The translations under genes and the position numbers were made by a program. Source: an uncultured bacterium (GTDB lineage: Bacteria; Myxococcota_A; Polyangia; Polyangiales; Houyiibacteriaceae). Taken from it: a stretch of DNA of 64,000 bases. Below are positions 17,388 to 27,108 of the stretch, piece after piece. Location: the NCBI GenBank assembly GCA_938024995.1, contig CALJDU010000044.1, positions 62,001 to 126,000 of the forward strand, read 5' to 3'. The notes below the pieces were generated by a model. That model saw only the letters and a list, made by a program, of their open reading frames with translations, made no database searches and was not told the origin of the DNA. How positions within the stretch are numbered: the first letter of the stretch is position 1; every line of letters begins with the position of its first letter.

Positions 17388-19730
17388 TCAGCCGCGCAGC
17401 ACGTGCATCGTACGGCCCGCTTCCACCACGATCTTGAAGCCCGCGAACTTGGGGAGGTAGGAAAGCGGAGGCGGGGTCTTTCGGTGGCCTTTGATCTCGC
17501 GGAGCATGACCTGCCGCTTCTCGAGGTCGTAGTCGATCGCGTAGGTCGTGTCGCCGAGCTCCAGTCGCCGCGGGAACTCTCGATCGAGGATCTCTTGGAG
17601 GTACTCGGGTAGCCCCGGCGCGAGGAAGTCACGTTCGCTCAGCAGCTCGTAGTCGTCCGCGTGCTCGACCTCGAGCTCGATCAAGCGAAGCGCGATCCAC
17701 TCCTTCAGCGTGGCTTCCTTGGGTGCATCCGCGACCTCTTCAAGCCCAAGGTTCTTCCCCACGCGGCTCGTTCGGAGACGTTCGTAGAGCGCGAAGCTCG
17801 AGAGCCGCGCGGCGCTCTCTTTGCGCGCCTTCTTGTAGATCGACCCGCGCAGAAAAAGCTCCGCGATCGCGTCTCGCGCGGCTTGTCCTTCGGGCGCTCC
17901 GTCAAACGAGCCCAGTACCTTCTTGGCGTAGACCCGCTCGATGTTCGCGACGATCTTTTTACGCTTCAGCTCGACCGACGAGACGCGCTCTTCCCCGAGC
18001 TTCGCGTCAAAGAGCTGGCGCAAGGTGACCGGGGCGACGCACGTCGCGAAGATGCGCCGTTCGCGTCCGTCCCCGATCGCGCGCGCGCCGAACACGAGGG
18101 CCGCGACGAGCTTCCCCTCTTTGAGTCGCGAAGTCGCGCTCTCCCGCGCGAGCTCCAGCTCGGTCCCGCCGTTGCTCAAGGCGCGTCGCTTCTTCCGCTC
18201 CCGGACCACATGCGCGAGGCGCGGGTCCGCGCGGAGGCAGAGCGTGATGAGGCGCGCTCGTTCGAGGTCGCCTTCGCTCGCCTCGGCATCGAGCGCCTTC
18301 CGCAAACGCTTCGCGGTTCGTCGCGCTTCCGCGAGCGCCGCGCTCGAGAGACCGTGACGACGCGGCTCTCCTTCTCGGACCGCGCGCACGAGCGCGGTCG
18401 CGTCGCATCCTGACTCGCGGAGGTCTTCATCGGTTCGCGCGTCACGAAGAAAGAGCGGAGGTGCGGCGAGCGCTGCGCAGAGATCGATCACGTCGCCGAG
18501 CGCGGGGGTGTCCTTCGCCTCGACCAAGAGCCGCGCGAGACCGGGATCGATCGGCAGACCGAAGAGCTGGTTCCCGACCTGTGTGATGGCGTCCCCATCG
18601 AGCGCACCGAGCGCGCGCAGGTCACGCAGCGCGTCTTCCAGTGCGTGCGCGGGAGGCGCGTCGAGCAGCTCGAGCGCCGAGGCCTGTACCCCCGCGTTCG
18701 CGGCCGCGAGCACCAGCGGCACCAAGGACTCCCGATGCACCTCGGGCGGCGTGGTCTTGTCGAGACGCGTCGCGCGAGACCACAGGCGGATGCACTGACC
18801 CGCTTGCGTACGACCCGCGCGACCCGCGCGCTGGTCCGCGCTGTCTTGACCGATGGACGCGAGCGTCAGGTAGGCGCGACCTTGATGATAGCGCGTGCGA
18901 CGAACCAACCCGCTGTCGATCACGACCTTGATGCCTGGGACGGTGAGCGAGGTCTCCGCGACGTTGGTCGCGAGGATGACGCGACGACCGGAAGAGGAGC
19001 TCGCGAGCGCGCGGCGCTGGTCCTTGAGCGAGAGCGATCCGTGGAGCGCGCGAACATCCAGCGCGTTCTCGAGCACCTGCGCGACCCGCGCAATCTCGCC
19101 TTTGCCCGGCAAGAAGACCAGCGCGTCGCCTTCCGTCTGAGCGAGCGCGCGTTTCACCCGTGAACCAAGCTCGCGCGCGCTCGGGACGTCGTCACCTTGA
19201 TGCTGAATGTCGACCGGAAAGGTCCGCCCTTCTCCCTTGAGATGCGTGCCGCCGAGATACGCCGCCACGCGATCTCCTTCGAGCGTCGCGGACATGACGA
19301 TCAGCTGGCTCTCGATCTCTTTGTTCACGAAGCGTTCGCGAAGAAGCGCGAGCAGGAGATCGGTATCGAGTCGACGCTCGTGAAACTCGTCCAAGATAAT
19401 CGCGCCGAACCGCGACAGATCGTCCCGCAGCGCGATCCCGGGCGTCACGAACTGAATGCGGGTCTGGGAGGTCGCCCGCGCGTCATCACGCACGCGATAG
19501 CCGACGCCGTCGCCGAGCTCGCAGCCCTCGAGCATCGCGACTCGTTCGGCCAGCGCGCGACACGCCACCCTTCGCGGCTCGATCACGATGACCGGACCGT
19601 TCCGCGCGGCCGCCCACCGCGGGACCTGCGTCGACTTTCCCGACCCGGTCGGCGCCGAGATCACGAGCGGCTGCCTTCCGGCTTGGTCGAACGCGGTTCG
19701 CAAGCGATCGATCGGTAGACGCTCGCTCAT
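17388..19730 (-). CDS. hrpB: HrpB-type ATP-dependent helicase
   Basis: A 780-residue DEAH-box superfamily 2 RNA helicase. The P-loop reads SAPTGSGKSTQ (Walker A) near residue 30, Walker B reads ILDEFHERR (a DEFH variant of DEAH), motif III is MSATL, and motif VI reads DQRAGRAGRTQAGQ. The helicase-associated region and a C-terminal HrpB-like domain follow (RRLELGDTTYAIDYD, then the Pro-rich KTPPPLSYLPKF). The length matches HrpB (about 800-850) rather than HrpA (about 1300). It starts 7 bp after the stop of the Ser/Thr kinase gene on the same strand, so the pair is probably one transcript. Confidence 0.85.
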   Translation of the reverse strand: MSERLPIDRLRTAFDQAGRQPLVISAPTGSGKSTQVPRWAAARNGPVIVIEPRRVACRALAERVAMLEGCELGDGVGYRVRDDARATSQTRIQFVTPGIALRDDLSRFGAIILDEFHERRLDTDLLLALLRERFVNKEIESQLIVMSATLEGDRVAAYLGGTHLKGEGRTFPVDIQHQGDDVPSARELGSRVKRALAQTEGDALVFLPGKGEIARVAQVLENALDVRALHGSLSLKDQRRALASSSSGRRVILATNVAETSLTVPGIKVVIDSGLVRRTRYHQGRAYLTLASIGQDSADQRAGRAGRTQAGQCIRLWSRATRLDKTTPPEVHRESLVPLVLAAANAGVQASALELLDAPPAHALEDALRDLRALGALDGDAITQVGNQLFGLPIDPGLARLLVEAKDTPALGDVIDLCAALAAPPLFLRDARTDEDLRESGCDATALVRAVREGEPRRHGLSSAALAEARRTAKRLRKALDAEASEGDLERARLITLCLRADPRLAHVVRERKKRRALSNGGTELELARESATSRLKEGKLVAALVFGARAIGDGRERRIFATCVAPVTLRQLFDAKLGEERVSSVELKRKKIVANIERVYAKKVLGSFDGAPEGQAARDAIAELFLRGSIYKKARKESAARLSSFALYERLRTSRVGKNLGLEEVADAPKEATLKEWIALRLIELEVEHADDYELLSERDFLAPGLPEYLQEILDREFPRRLELGDTTYAIDYDLEKRQVMLREIKGHRKTPPPLSYLPKFAGFKIVVEAGRTMHVLRG

Positions 19731-19737
19731 CGTCGCT

Positions 19738-21618
19738 TCACTTCACCGATCGCGTCACCGCTCGCTCGGTCAGGACGAAGGTCATCGGGACCAGAGCGGC
19801 CAAGATCAAAAAGAGCTCGTCCGCGAGGTCTGGTCTGAAACCGCTCACGATCGCGATCACGATCGACGCGGCGCTCAGATAGATGCCGGCGCGGTGATAG
19901 ACCGCGAGCGCGAGCGTGCCGAACACGCAGATGAAAGAGTCAGTCACGAGGACGTGCTCCGCGCTCCCGCCGTTGATGTACGCGAGCAAGCGGTTCAGCT
20001 CCATCGTGCCGAGGGTCCCGAGCAGTACTTGGAAGAGCCGCTTGGTGACCAGGTTCCACTCTTGCTTCCGCTGATAGAGCGCGAACCCCGCGGTGGCCAC
20101 GAACAAGAGCGCGCCGATGATCGTCACGCGCCCGACCGAGAGCGCCTGGGAGGTCCGCGCGCGGATGACCGCGGTCACGATCGCGATGGCCAAGATGAGG
20201 AGCCCCAAGCCCGCGTAGAGCGACCATCGCTGCTTCGCGCCGACCGAGAAGTCGCGATCGCGCGCGACCTGTTCCAGTGTCTCGCGGTCACGCCTCCGCG
20301 CTTTTTGCAGCGCTTCGACCTGCTCGCGCAGCGACGGCGGTGGATCCGAGAGGCGATCGAGGAGCGCGTTCGCGGCGTTCGGGTGCTCCATCTCGATCTC
20401 GTACTCAGTCATGAGCTGTAGCGCGCGCTCCCGCTCGGCGACGATGCGCGGCGAGTCTGGGAAGGTCTGCAGCGCCATCTCGAAACCGAAGCGCGTCTCC
20501 GAGAAGAGCGCCTGCGTCTCGGCGTACTGCTCTTCCCGGTTGTCGCCCGCGACGAGGTCCTCGAGCTGACTCAAGCGCGCCTGCGCCGCGTCCGCGATCT
20601 CGAGCGCGGCGCGATGCTCGGCGCACTGTCGCAGCGCATCTTTGAGCTCGGCCGGAGACGCGAAACGCTCCATCGGATCACTCGCGCACGCTTTGTTCAC
20701 GATGAACGCGAGGTCCTCTGGCACCTCGGGACCGAAGTCGAAGGGCTCGGACTCGAGCGCCGCCGCGATCACGGGGTAGAGCGAGCTCCCCGGGTGACGG
20801 GGCTCCTTCGTGATCGCGTGGTGCATCGACGCGCCGAGCAGGTAAATATCCGAGCGCATCTCCGCCGCGCCGCGGATCATCTCGGGGGACATATAGGAAG
20901 GCGTGCCGATGATGTCAGTGCTCGGCGGGTCGCCCTTGGTGCGCGCGACGCCCCAGTCCACCAAGTAGACCTCGCCGTACTTCCCGACCATCACGTTGGC
21001 CGGCTTGATGTCGCGATGAATCACGCCGCGGTCATGCGCGTAGCTAAGCGCGTCGCACACCCGCATCGCGATCTCGATGTGGCGCTCAAGCGGCGCGCCA
21101 TCGGCGATCACCTCCTCCCACGGTCGCCCCGCGATGCGCTTCATCACGACCGAGGGGCCCATTTCGGGATCGTTCACGAAGGCGTGGATCGGCACGATGT
21201 TCGGATGCTCGAGCTGCCCGGTGATCGTCGCCTCGCGAACCAGGCTCCCGACCGCGCTGCTCGACCGCTCGATGAGCTGCTTGATCGCGACCTCTCGAGA
21301 GAGCGAGCGCTGTTCCGCGAGGTGCACCTCTGCCATCCCGCCGCGACCCAAGAGCGACTTCACGACGAAGTCACTGCGCGTCGAGCGCCGCTCGAGGTCT
21401 TCCGGGGACTCTACGTTGACCGCGGGCAGGTGACTGAGCGACTGCGCGAGCGTCGGCATGAACCCGGCGCCCTCGATCGTCATGTGGACATCGCAGCTCC
21501 GCGAGATCCCCTGGCGCTTGATCGTACGCAGCACGTCCGTGTCGAGGAGCCCTTCTCCGCTGAAGAGAGGCGCCTCGGCGCTCTCGTCGGCGGCATCTTT
21601 GTCGTCGCTTCGGCCCAT
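19738..21618 (-). CDS. Hanks-type Ser/Thr protein kinase with a multi-pass membrane tail
   Basis: A 626-residue kinase. The catalytic domain (residues 84-340) has the glycine loop LGRGGMAEV, ATP lysine K113 in VAIK, the catalytic loop HRDIKPANVMV (D203, K205), the metal-binding Asp221 in DWG instead of DFG, and the TPSYMSPE activation segment. A helical and Glu-rich linker follows, then about six hydrophobic helices (residues 455-620). The kinase therefore faces the cytoplasm on a polytopic membrane anchor, an arrangement typical of myxobacterial kinases. I placed the start at the ATG at 21618, since upstream residues are low-quality sequence overlapping the divergent oligopeptidase gene. The helicase gene follows 7 bp downstream. 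Confidence 0.85.
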   Translation of the reverse strand: MGRSDDKDAADESAEAPLFSGEGLLDTDVLRTIKRQGISRSCDVHMTIEGAGFMPTLAQSLSHLPAVNVESPEDLERRSTRSDFVVKSLLGRGGMAEVHLAEQRSLSREVAIKQLIERSSSAVGSLVREATITGQLEHPNIVPIHAFVNDPEMGPSVVMKRIAGRPWEEVIADGAPLERHIEIAMRVCDALSYAHDRGVIHRDIKPANVMVGKYGEVYLVDWGVARTKGDPPSTDIIGTPSYMSPEMIRGAAEMRSDIYLLGASMHHAITKEPRHPGSSLYPVIAAALESEPFDFGPEVPEDLAFIVNKACASDPMERFASPAELKDALRQCAEHRAALEIADAAQARLSQLEDLVAGDNREEQYAETQALFSETRFGFEMALQTFPDSPRIVAERERALQLMTEYEIEMEHPNAANALLDRLSDPPPSLREQVEALQKARRRDRETLEQVARDRDFSVGAKQRWSLYAGLGLLILAIAIVTAVIRARTSQALSVGRVTIIGALLFVATAGFALYQRKQEWNLVTKRLFQVLLGTLGTMELNRLLAYINGGSAEHVLVTDSFICVFGTLALAVYHRAGIYLSAASIVIAIVSGFRPDLADELFLILAALVPMTFVLTERAVTRSVK

Positions 21619-21715
21619 GCGGTGGATTGGGAAGTACGCCCTCCGCGCGTCACGCTGTGAGGAAGTGCGCGAGAGGCCTCGCGAGGGCGCCCGTTCCGCT
21701 CTACCTTTGCTCCCG

Positions 21716-23743
21716 ATGAGCGACAACCCTCTCCTGAACATTTCATTCGAGATCCCTTTCGACGCGATCACCGCCGCGCACGTCGAGCCCGCGATCGACG
21801 CGCTGCTCGCAGATGCGCAGAGCGCGATCGACCGCGTGTGCGAGCATGAAGGGACGCACACCTACGCGAGCTCACTCGGCGCGCTGGAGGCCGCGACCGA
21901 GCGGCTCGAGATCGCGATGACCACGGTCACGCACCTCGAGTCCGTCGCGACGAACGACGCGCTCCGCGAAGCGGTCAATCAGGTCAAGCCCAAGGCGAGC
22001 GCCTTCTGGTCGGCCATCCCGATGAACGCGAAGCTCTACGCCGCGATCAACGCGTTCGCGCAGACTAGCGAGGCAGGAAAACTCAACCCGGTCAAAGCGC
22101 GCTTGCTCAAGAAGACCCTCAACGACTTCAAGCGTCACGGCGCCGAGCTCGACGACGCGGGCAAAGAGCGACTGGCCGCGATCAACGTGGAGCTGACCAA
22201 GGTCACGACCCAGTTTTCGCAAAACGTGCTCGACTCGACGAACGCCTTTGAGCTCATCGTGACCGACGAGGCGAAGCTCGCGGGGCTGCCCGATTCCGCC
22301 AAGGAAGCCGCGCGCGAGAACGCCAAGAGCAAAGACAAGGACGGCTATCGCTTTACCCTCCAAGCGCCCAGCTTGATCCCGGTGCTGACGTACCTTGAGG
22401 ACGAGTCGATCCGCGAGACCATCTGGCGTGCCTACAACACGCGCGCGAGCGGGAGCGAAGTGACGGGCGCGGGGTTTGATAACCGCGCGCTCACGGTCGA
22501 GATCCTCAAGCTCCGCGCCGAGAAGGCGAAGCTGCTCGGCTATGACAACTTCGCGGATCTCGTTCTTGAAGATCGCATGGCCAAGAGCGGAAACGCCGCG
22601 CTCGAGTTCGTCACGGATCTACGCAAGCGAACCATCGCGGCGTTCGAGAAAGAAAACGACGAGCTCCGCGCCTTCAAGGAGGAGAGCGCAGGCGGTGAGC
22701 TCAACCCATGGGATGTCGGCATCTACTCCGAGAAGCTGCGCAAGAAGCTCTACGACTTCGACGACGAAGAGGTGCGCCCCTACTTCCCGGTCGACCACAC
22801 CATGAAGGGCATGTTCACGCTCGCGCAGCAGCTCTATGGCGTCACCATTCGCGAGACCGAGATGCCCGGATGGGACGACGCGGTCCGGACCTTCGCGATC
22901 GAAGACGACGGCGAGATGATCGCCGCGTTCTACGTCGATCTCTATCCGCGCGAGAACAAGCGCGGCGGCGCATGGATGAACGCGCTGATCTACGGCGCCG
23001 ACAAAGGCGCGCCGCACCTCGGGCTCTTCTGCGCCAACATGAACCCCCCGGTCGCGGGCAAGCCCGCGCTCTTGCGTCATCGCGAAGTGGAGACTCTCTT
23101 TCACGAGTTCGGCCACTTGCTGCATCACGCGCTCAGCGAGGTCCCGCTGCGTTCTCTCGGCGGCACCAACGTCGCGTGGGACTTCGTTGAGCTGCCCTCG
23201 CAGATCATGGAGAACTTCTGCTGGGAACGCGTCTCGCTGGATCTCATCGCGGCGCACCACGAGACCGGAGAGAAGATCCCGGACGCGCTCTTTGAGAAGA
23301 TGCAGCGCGCGCGCTCATACCGCGCCGCCAACGCGCAGATGCGCCAGCTTGGGTTCGGCGCCGTCGACCTGGGCCTGCACTGCGCCTTCGATCCGAACGG
23401 TGGCACCGAAGCGCTGATGAGCTATGCCCGCGAGACCTTGGCGGCGCACGCCGCGACCGAGCTGCCCGAGGACTACGCGATGATCATGGGCTTCGGGCAC
23501 TTGTTCTCGAGCCCGGTTGGTTACGCCGCCGGCTACTACAGCTACAAGTGGGCCGAGGTGCTCGACGCCGACGCCTTTACGAAGTTCAAAGAGAACGGCG
23601 TGATCGACAAGGCGACCGGCCAACAGTTCCGCGCCACGATTTTGGCGAAGGGCGACAGCGAAGACCCCGCGGAGCTCTACCGTATGTTCATGGGTCGTGA
23701 GCCCAAGCTCGACGCGCTGATGGAGCGCAACGGGCTCGCGTAG
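21716..23743 (+). CDS. M3 family oligopeptidase (PrlC/oligopeptidase A-like)
   Basis: A 675-residue zinc metallopeptidase of family M3, which degrades short peptides in the cytoplasm. The zinc motif HEFGH is at residues 463-467, with Glu464 as the general base, and the third ligand is a Glu in the following helix (QIMENFCWE). The N-terminus (DNPLLNISFEIPFDAITAAHVEPAI) and the C-terminal GYAAGYYSYKWAEVLDADAF motif are typical of PrlC-like oligopeptidase A. I chose the ATG at 21716; upstream residues in this frame are not conserved-looking and overlap the kinase gene. The gene is divergent from the kinase gene, with about 100 bp between starts. Confidence 0.93.
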   Translation: MSDNPLLNISFEIPFDAITAAHVEPAIDALLADAQSAIDRVCEHEGTHTYASSLGALEAATERLEIAMTTVTHLESVATNDALREAVNQVKPKASAFWSAIPMNAKLYAAINAFAQTSEAGKLNPVKARLLKKTLNDFKRHGAELDDAGKERLAAINVELTKVTTQFSQNVLDSTNAFELIVTDEAKLAGLPDSAKEAARENAKSKDKDGYRFTLQAPSLIPVLTYLEDESIRETIWRAYNTRASGSEVTGAGFDNRALTVEILKLRAEKAKLLGYDNFADLVLEDRMAKSGNAALEFVTDLRKRTIAAFEKENDELRAFKEESAGGELNPWDVGIYSEKLRKKLYDFDDEEVRPYFPVDHTMKGMFTLAQQLYGVTIRETEMPGWDDAVRTFAIEDDGEMIAAFYVDLYPRENKRGGAWMNALIYGADKGAPHLGLFCANMNPPVAGKPALLRHREVETLFHEFGHLLHHALSEVPLRSLGGTNVAWDFVELPSQIMENFCWERVSLDLIAAHHETGEKIPDALFEKMQRARSYRAANAQMRQLGFGAVDLGLHCAFDPNGGTEALMSYARETLAAHAATELPEDYAMIMGFGHLFSSPVGYAAGYYSYKWAEVLDADAFTKFKENGVIDKATGQQFRATILAKGDSEDPAELYRMFMGREPKLDALMERNGLA

Positions 23744-23767
23744 CGGGCAAGCGGGTCGAGGCCGATC

Positions 23768-25297
23768 GTGGACGCCGCCGAGACGCGTGAACACGAGGAA
23801 CGCGTCGCGCGCGCGCTCACCGCGATCGCGGAAGGCAAGCTCTCGATCGCGATGCAGACGCTCGGAGCGGTGTACACCCGCGTGCGAGAGCCGGCGATTC
23901 GTGCCGCGCTCATCGCGCTCGGCGACGCGCTCGACAAAGTGAGCCGCCCGCCTAAGAAGAACCTCAACCAGGCGCAGTGGCTTGAACGGGACGCCCGTGG
24001 TCTGCCTTCGGACACCGCGATCCTGACGAAGATGCTCCGCAAGGGCGTCGGCCGGAAGAAGCTCAGCGTCCGTTCAGAGCGCTTGTGTCTGCGCGCGGCG
24101 TGTCCGCGGGCGTTCGACCGTGCGTACAAGGGCCTGCTCTCCGAACGAGCGCAACCCAAGGACGCCAAGTTCATCGAGGCGGTGCTCGTTCACCATGTCG
24201 ACCCCATATCGTTCGCTGCCATGACGCGACGTCCCGCCCACTGGGAGAAACGGATGGCGCGGATCGAGGCCGCCGCGAACGCGTTCCCGACCGGCCCGAT
24301 CACGCGCTCAGGCGAGCTCGCGAGGGCGGTCGCCGCTGCGGTACGCGACATCGACGTCGCGGTCGCGCTCACGATAGAGGAACAAGAAGAAGACACGCTG
24401 CTCGTCTCGCTCTTCGCGCCGGTCGCCACGAACGAGCCCGGTGCGCGCCTCGTCTTCGCCGATCACATCGCCGCCCGGGACCCGGACTGGAGCGAGTACA
24501 TCCAGCTCGCGGTCGCCCGAGAAACACGAGAGCTGAACAAGGACGAAGCAGCGCGGTGGAAAGCGCTCTCGCGGATCGAGCATCGCTTCCTTGGGCCCCT
24601 CGCCGCGTCGGTGAGCAAAACCGGGCTCGTGATGCGGGGCGGCTTTCTCTCCGTAGGCAACCTCATCAGTGCTTCCGAGGATGACGCACGCGCCCTCACC
24701 GAGCACCCCGCGTTCGCGACCGCCGAGGCGCTCTTTTGCAAGCACGTCTTAGGCTACGCGGGCGCCGGCGTTCGCGCGCTCCGGGGCGCGGGGACGCGTT
24801 ACGTCTGGTCCGCTTCAAAAGAGCGCTTCGTGCGAAACACGGGAGGCGAGCCGCTCGACCCGCGACAGCTTCGCGACCTCACCGCGATGCAGACCTCGTT
24901 GCCCTTCGAGACGATCCAAGTGTACGCCAATGGGCGCGAAGAAATGCTCGTCGAAGGGTTGCGTAACCTGGGCGCGCCGAACCTCAAGACGTTGCTCCTG
25001 AGCGGCGTTCCGGGGGCCTCGTTTGACGCGATCCCGCCGGTTCCGCACCTCTGCTTTTTCTACTCGCCGAGCTCTGAGGCGATCCTGACGCTCTTCAAAC
25101 GTGGGGAGCTGGAGTCACTCACCGCGCTCGCCGCGTGGACGCTCACGCGATCGAAAAGCGGAGCGTTCGACGCACGCTTCTTTCGCGACCCCGCCTCGCG
25201 TTACAGCGGGCTGAGTCGTTCGGAGGCACAGACACGCGCCGAGTGGTTCGCTTCCGAGCTAGGCGCCAGCGTACGCTTTGAAGGCGACGCGAACTGA
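23768..25297 (+). CDS. TIGR02996-like protein, first of a tandem pair
   Basis: A 509-residue cytoplasmic protein starting with GTG. A conserved N-terminal helical module (residues 8-60: ARALTAIAEGKLSIAMQTL and so on) is shared with the next gene. Residues 225-285 resemble the TIGR02996 repeat-companion domain (RLVFADHIAARDPDWSEYIQLAVARE), followed by HRFLGPLAASV and a region with degenerate leucine-rich-like strands. It is a paralogue of the next gene: long segments align, for example FLGP, ISASE.DAR, HPAF..A.ALFC and SYVW-like phrases. Catalytic motifs are absent. TIGR02996 proteins are abundant in myxobacteria and planctomycetes and have no known function; they usually carry LRRs. Confidence 0.7.
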   Translation: MDAAETREHEERVARALTAIAEGKLSIAMQTLGAVYTRVREPAIRAALIALGDALDKVSRPPKKNLNQAQWLERDARGLPSDTAILTKMLRKGVGRKKLSVRSERLCLRAACPRAFDRAYKGLLSERAQPKDAKFIEAVLVHHVDPISFAAMTRRPAHWEKRMARIEAAANAFPTGPITRSGELARAVAAAVRDIDVAVALTIEEQEEDTLLVSLFAPVATNEPGARLVFADHIAARDPDWSEYIQLAVARETRELNKDEAARWKALSRIEHRFLGPLAASVSKTGLVMRGGFLSVGNLISASEDDARALTEHPAFATAEALFCKHVLGYAGAGVRALRGAGTRYVWSASKERFVRNTGGEPLDPRQLRDLTAMQTSLPFETIQVYANGREEMLVEGLRNLGAPNLKTLLLSGVPGASFDAIPPVPHLCFFYSPSSEAILTLFKRGELESLTALAAWTLTRSKSGAFDARFFRDPASRYSGLSRSEAQTRAEWFASELGASVRFEGDAN

Positions 25298-25311
25298 ACG
25301 ACGGGACGATC

Positions 25312-27042
25312 ATGGCGACGAAGCGAACAACGAAGAAGAAAGCGCCCGCGAAGAAGAAGCCGCCCGCGAAGAAGAAGCCGCCGACGAAGAAGAAGCCGCT
25401 CGCGAAGAAGAAGCCGCCCGCGAAGAAGAAGCCGCCGACGAAGAAGAAGCCGCCCGCGAAGAAGAAGCCGCCGACGAAGAAGAAGCCACCCGCCAAGAAG
25501 AAGCCGCCCGCGAAGAAGAAGCCGCCCGATCCGGTCCGAGAACGTGAGCATCAAGTCCTCCTGGAACGCGTCTTCGCTACGCTCGCGAGTGGTCATCTAT
25601 CGATCGCGATGCAAGCGCTCAGCGAGATCTACGCTGAGGTGCGCGACCCTATCGTCGGTGACGCGCTCCGCTCGCTCGGGACCGCGCTGGAGGCGATCAG
25701 CGATCCTGTCTCGGACAAGCAGCGGGGGTGGTTGGAGCGTGAGGCGCTCGGGCGTCCTTCGGACACTGCAGCGCTCACGGCGGCGGTTCGACCGATAGGC
25801 CTGGGTCGCGGGTCCATGCGAACGCGCTCTGAGCGACTCTGTCAACGTCCTCCTTGCCCGCGTTCCTACGAGCGACTCCATCAGTCGCTTCGCGAGCGCT
25901 CGCCCTACTACAAGGAAGCACCGATGCTCGCGCAGGTGCTCGCGCGCCACGCCTGCCCGAAGGACTCGTTTACCTTCGGTCCGGAGAACGCGTTCAGCCG
26001 CCGCTCGTGGTCTAAGCGTCTACAACAGATCGAAAAGGCAGTCCGCGCCCTTCCGCTCGGTCCGGTCGCGGGGAGCAAGAAGCTCACCTCCGCGGTGAAA
26101 CGCGCGACCAAGAAGATCGATCCCGCGATCGCGTTTGAGCTCTCCGCACCTCGTGACGACGGGCTGGCGCCGCTCTACGTCGCGGTCGCGAAACGAGAAC
26201 CGGGCGCGGAGCTGGTCTTCGCGGATCAGGTCTCCGAAAACGACGAGGCGTGGGGCGAGTTCATTCGCGTCTCGTTGGAGCGAGAGGACGGCGCGCTCGA
26301 CAAGACAGCGCTTGGAAAATGGAAGAAGCTCAAGCGACGAGAGCACGAGTTTCTCGGGCCCATCGCGAACTCTGTGAAGAAGGGCGGCCTCGTCACGCGA
26401 CGCGGCTTCTTGCACGCCGGAACCGTGATCAGCGCATCCGAAGAAGACGCACGGGAGCGCGGAGATCATCCTGCGTTCGGCTGCGCGCATGCACTCTTTT
26501 GCAGACACATGTCCTTTTACGACGGAGACGGTGTTCGCGAGCTCGCGGGCGTCGGCACCAGCTGCGTTTGGTCTCTCGAGCTTCAGCGCGTCGCGCGAAA
26601 CAAGGGCGGTAAGGCGCTCAACGCGCGCCAGCTTCGCAAGCTGGCGCGACCTGGTCGAACGTACGCGTTTCAGACCGTCCAGGTGGTTCGAAACGAAGGC
26701 CTCGACGACGTGCTCATCGAAGGTATGCGAGCGCTGGATGCGCCCAGGCTGTCGACCCTCATGATCTTCGGTCAGCTTCCACAGAGCGTCATCGCGGCGC
26801 TGCCTCCCGTTCGACACGTGGTCCTCGGGCCGTACCAGGAGGACGACGCGGTCGCGATTGTCCAGACGCATGACGTCGATGAGATCTCCATCGTCGGTCA
26901 GTGGATCCTGAAACGCGAGTCGGGGCGTTTCACGCTTCGCTTCCACCAAGGAGTCGGCGTCGAACACAAGCTCGGTCCCGTGAGACGAGACCAGGTCGCG
27001 AAGCGGTTCCAGGACACGTTTGGCGCGGTGCGTCTGGACTGA
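25312..27042 (+). CDS. TIGR02996-like protein with a histone H1-like N-terminal tail
   Basis: A 576-residue paralogue of the preceding gene. Residues 1-73 are a basic, disordered tail of about eleven 6-residue KKKPP(A/T) units, similar to the C-terminal tails of histone H1 and to bacterial H1-like proteins; it should bind nucleic acid. From residue 74 it aligns with the upstream gene: the same N-terminal helical module, the TIGR02996-like segment (ELVFADQVSENDEAWGEFIRVSLERE), then EHEFLGPIANSV and ISASEEDARERGDHPAFG. It starts 15 bp after its paralogue's stop, so the two arose by tandem duplication and are co-transcribed. The tail occurs in only one copy, so it was gained or lost after the duplication. 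Function is unknown. Confidence 0.75.
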   Translation: MATKRTTKKKAPAKKKPPAKKKPPTKKKPLAKKKPPAKKKPPTKKKPPAKKKPPTKKKPPAKKKPPAKKKPPDPVREREHQVLLERVFATLASGHLSIAMQALSEIYAEVRDPIVGDALRSLGTALEAISDPVSDKQRGWLEREALGRPSDTAALTAAVRPIGLGRGSMRTRSERLCQRPPCPRSYERLHQSLRERSPYYKEAPMLAQVLARHACPKDSFTFGPENAFSRRSWSKRLQQIEKAVRALPLGPVAGSKKLTSAVKRATKKIDPAIAFELSAPRDDGLAPLYVAVAKREPGAELVFADQVSENDEAWGEFIRVSLEREDGALDKTALGKWKKLKRREHEFLGPIANSVKKGGLVTRRGFLHAGTVISASEEDARERGDHPAFGCAHALFCRHMSFYDGDGVRELAGVGTSCVWSLELQRVARNKGGKALNARQLRKLARPGRTYAFQTVQVVRNEGLDDVLIEGMRALDAPRLSTLMIFGQLPQSVIAALPPVRHVVLGPYQEDDAVAIVQTHDVDEISIVGQWILKRESGRFTLRFHQGVGVEHKLGPVRRDQVAKRFQDTFGAVRLD

Positions 27043-27082
27043 TCGTACTTGCGAACGCCTCGAAGTTCGGACATAGCCAACT

Positions 27083-27101
27083 GCAACTCAGATGCATTTG
27101 G
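27083..27101 (+). promoter_or_regulatory. Fur/Zur-like operator upstream of the MerC-like gene
   Basis: The 19-mer GCAACTCAGATGCATTTGG matches the Fur-family operator GCAAATGAGAATCATTTGC (recalled from memory) at 14 of 19 positions and is an imperfect palindrome (CAAnT...AnTTG). It overlaps the ribosome-binding site of the MerC-like gene and lies just after a possible -10 box (CATAGC, 27072-27077, 17 nt after TTGCGA at 27049), so a repressor here would block expression. Zur is as likely as Fur. Confidence 0.4.
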
Positions 27102-27108
27102 AGACTTT

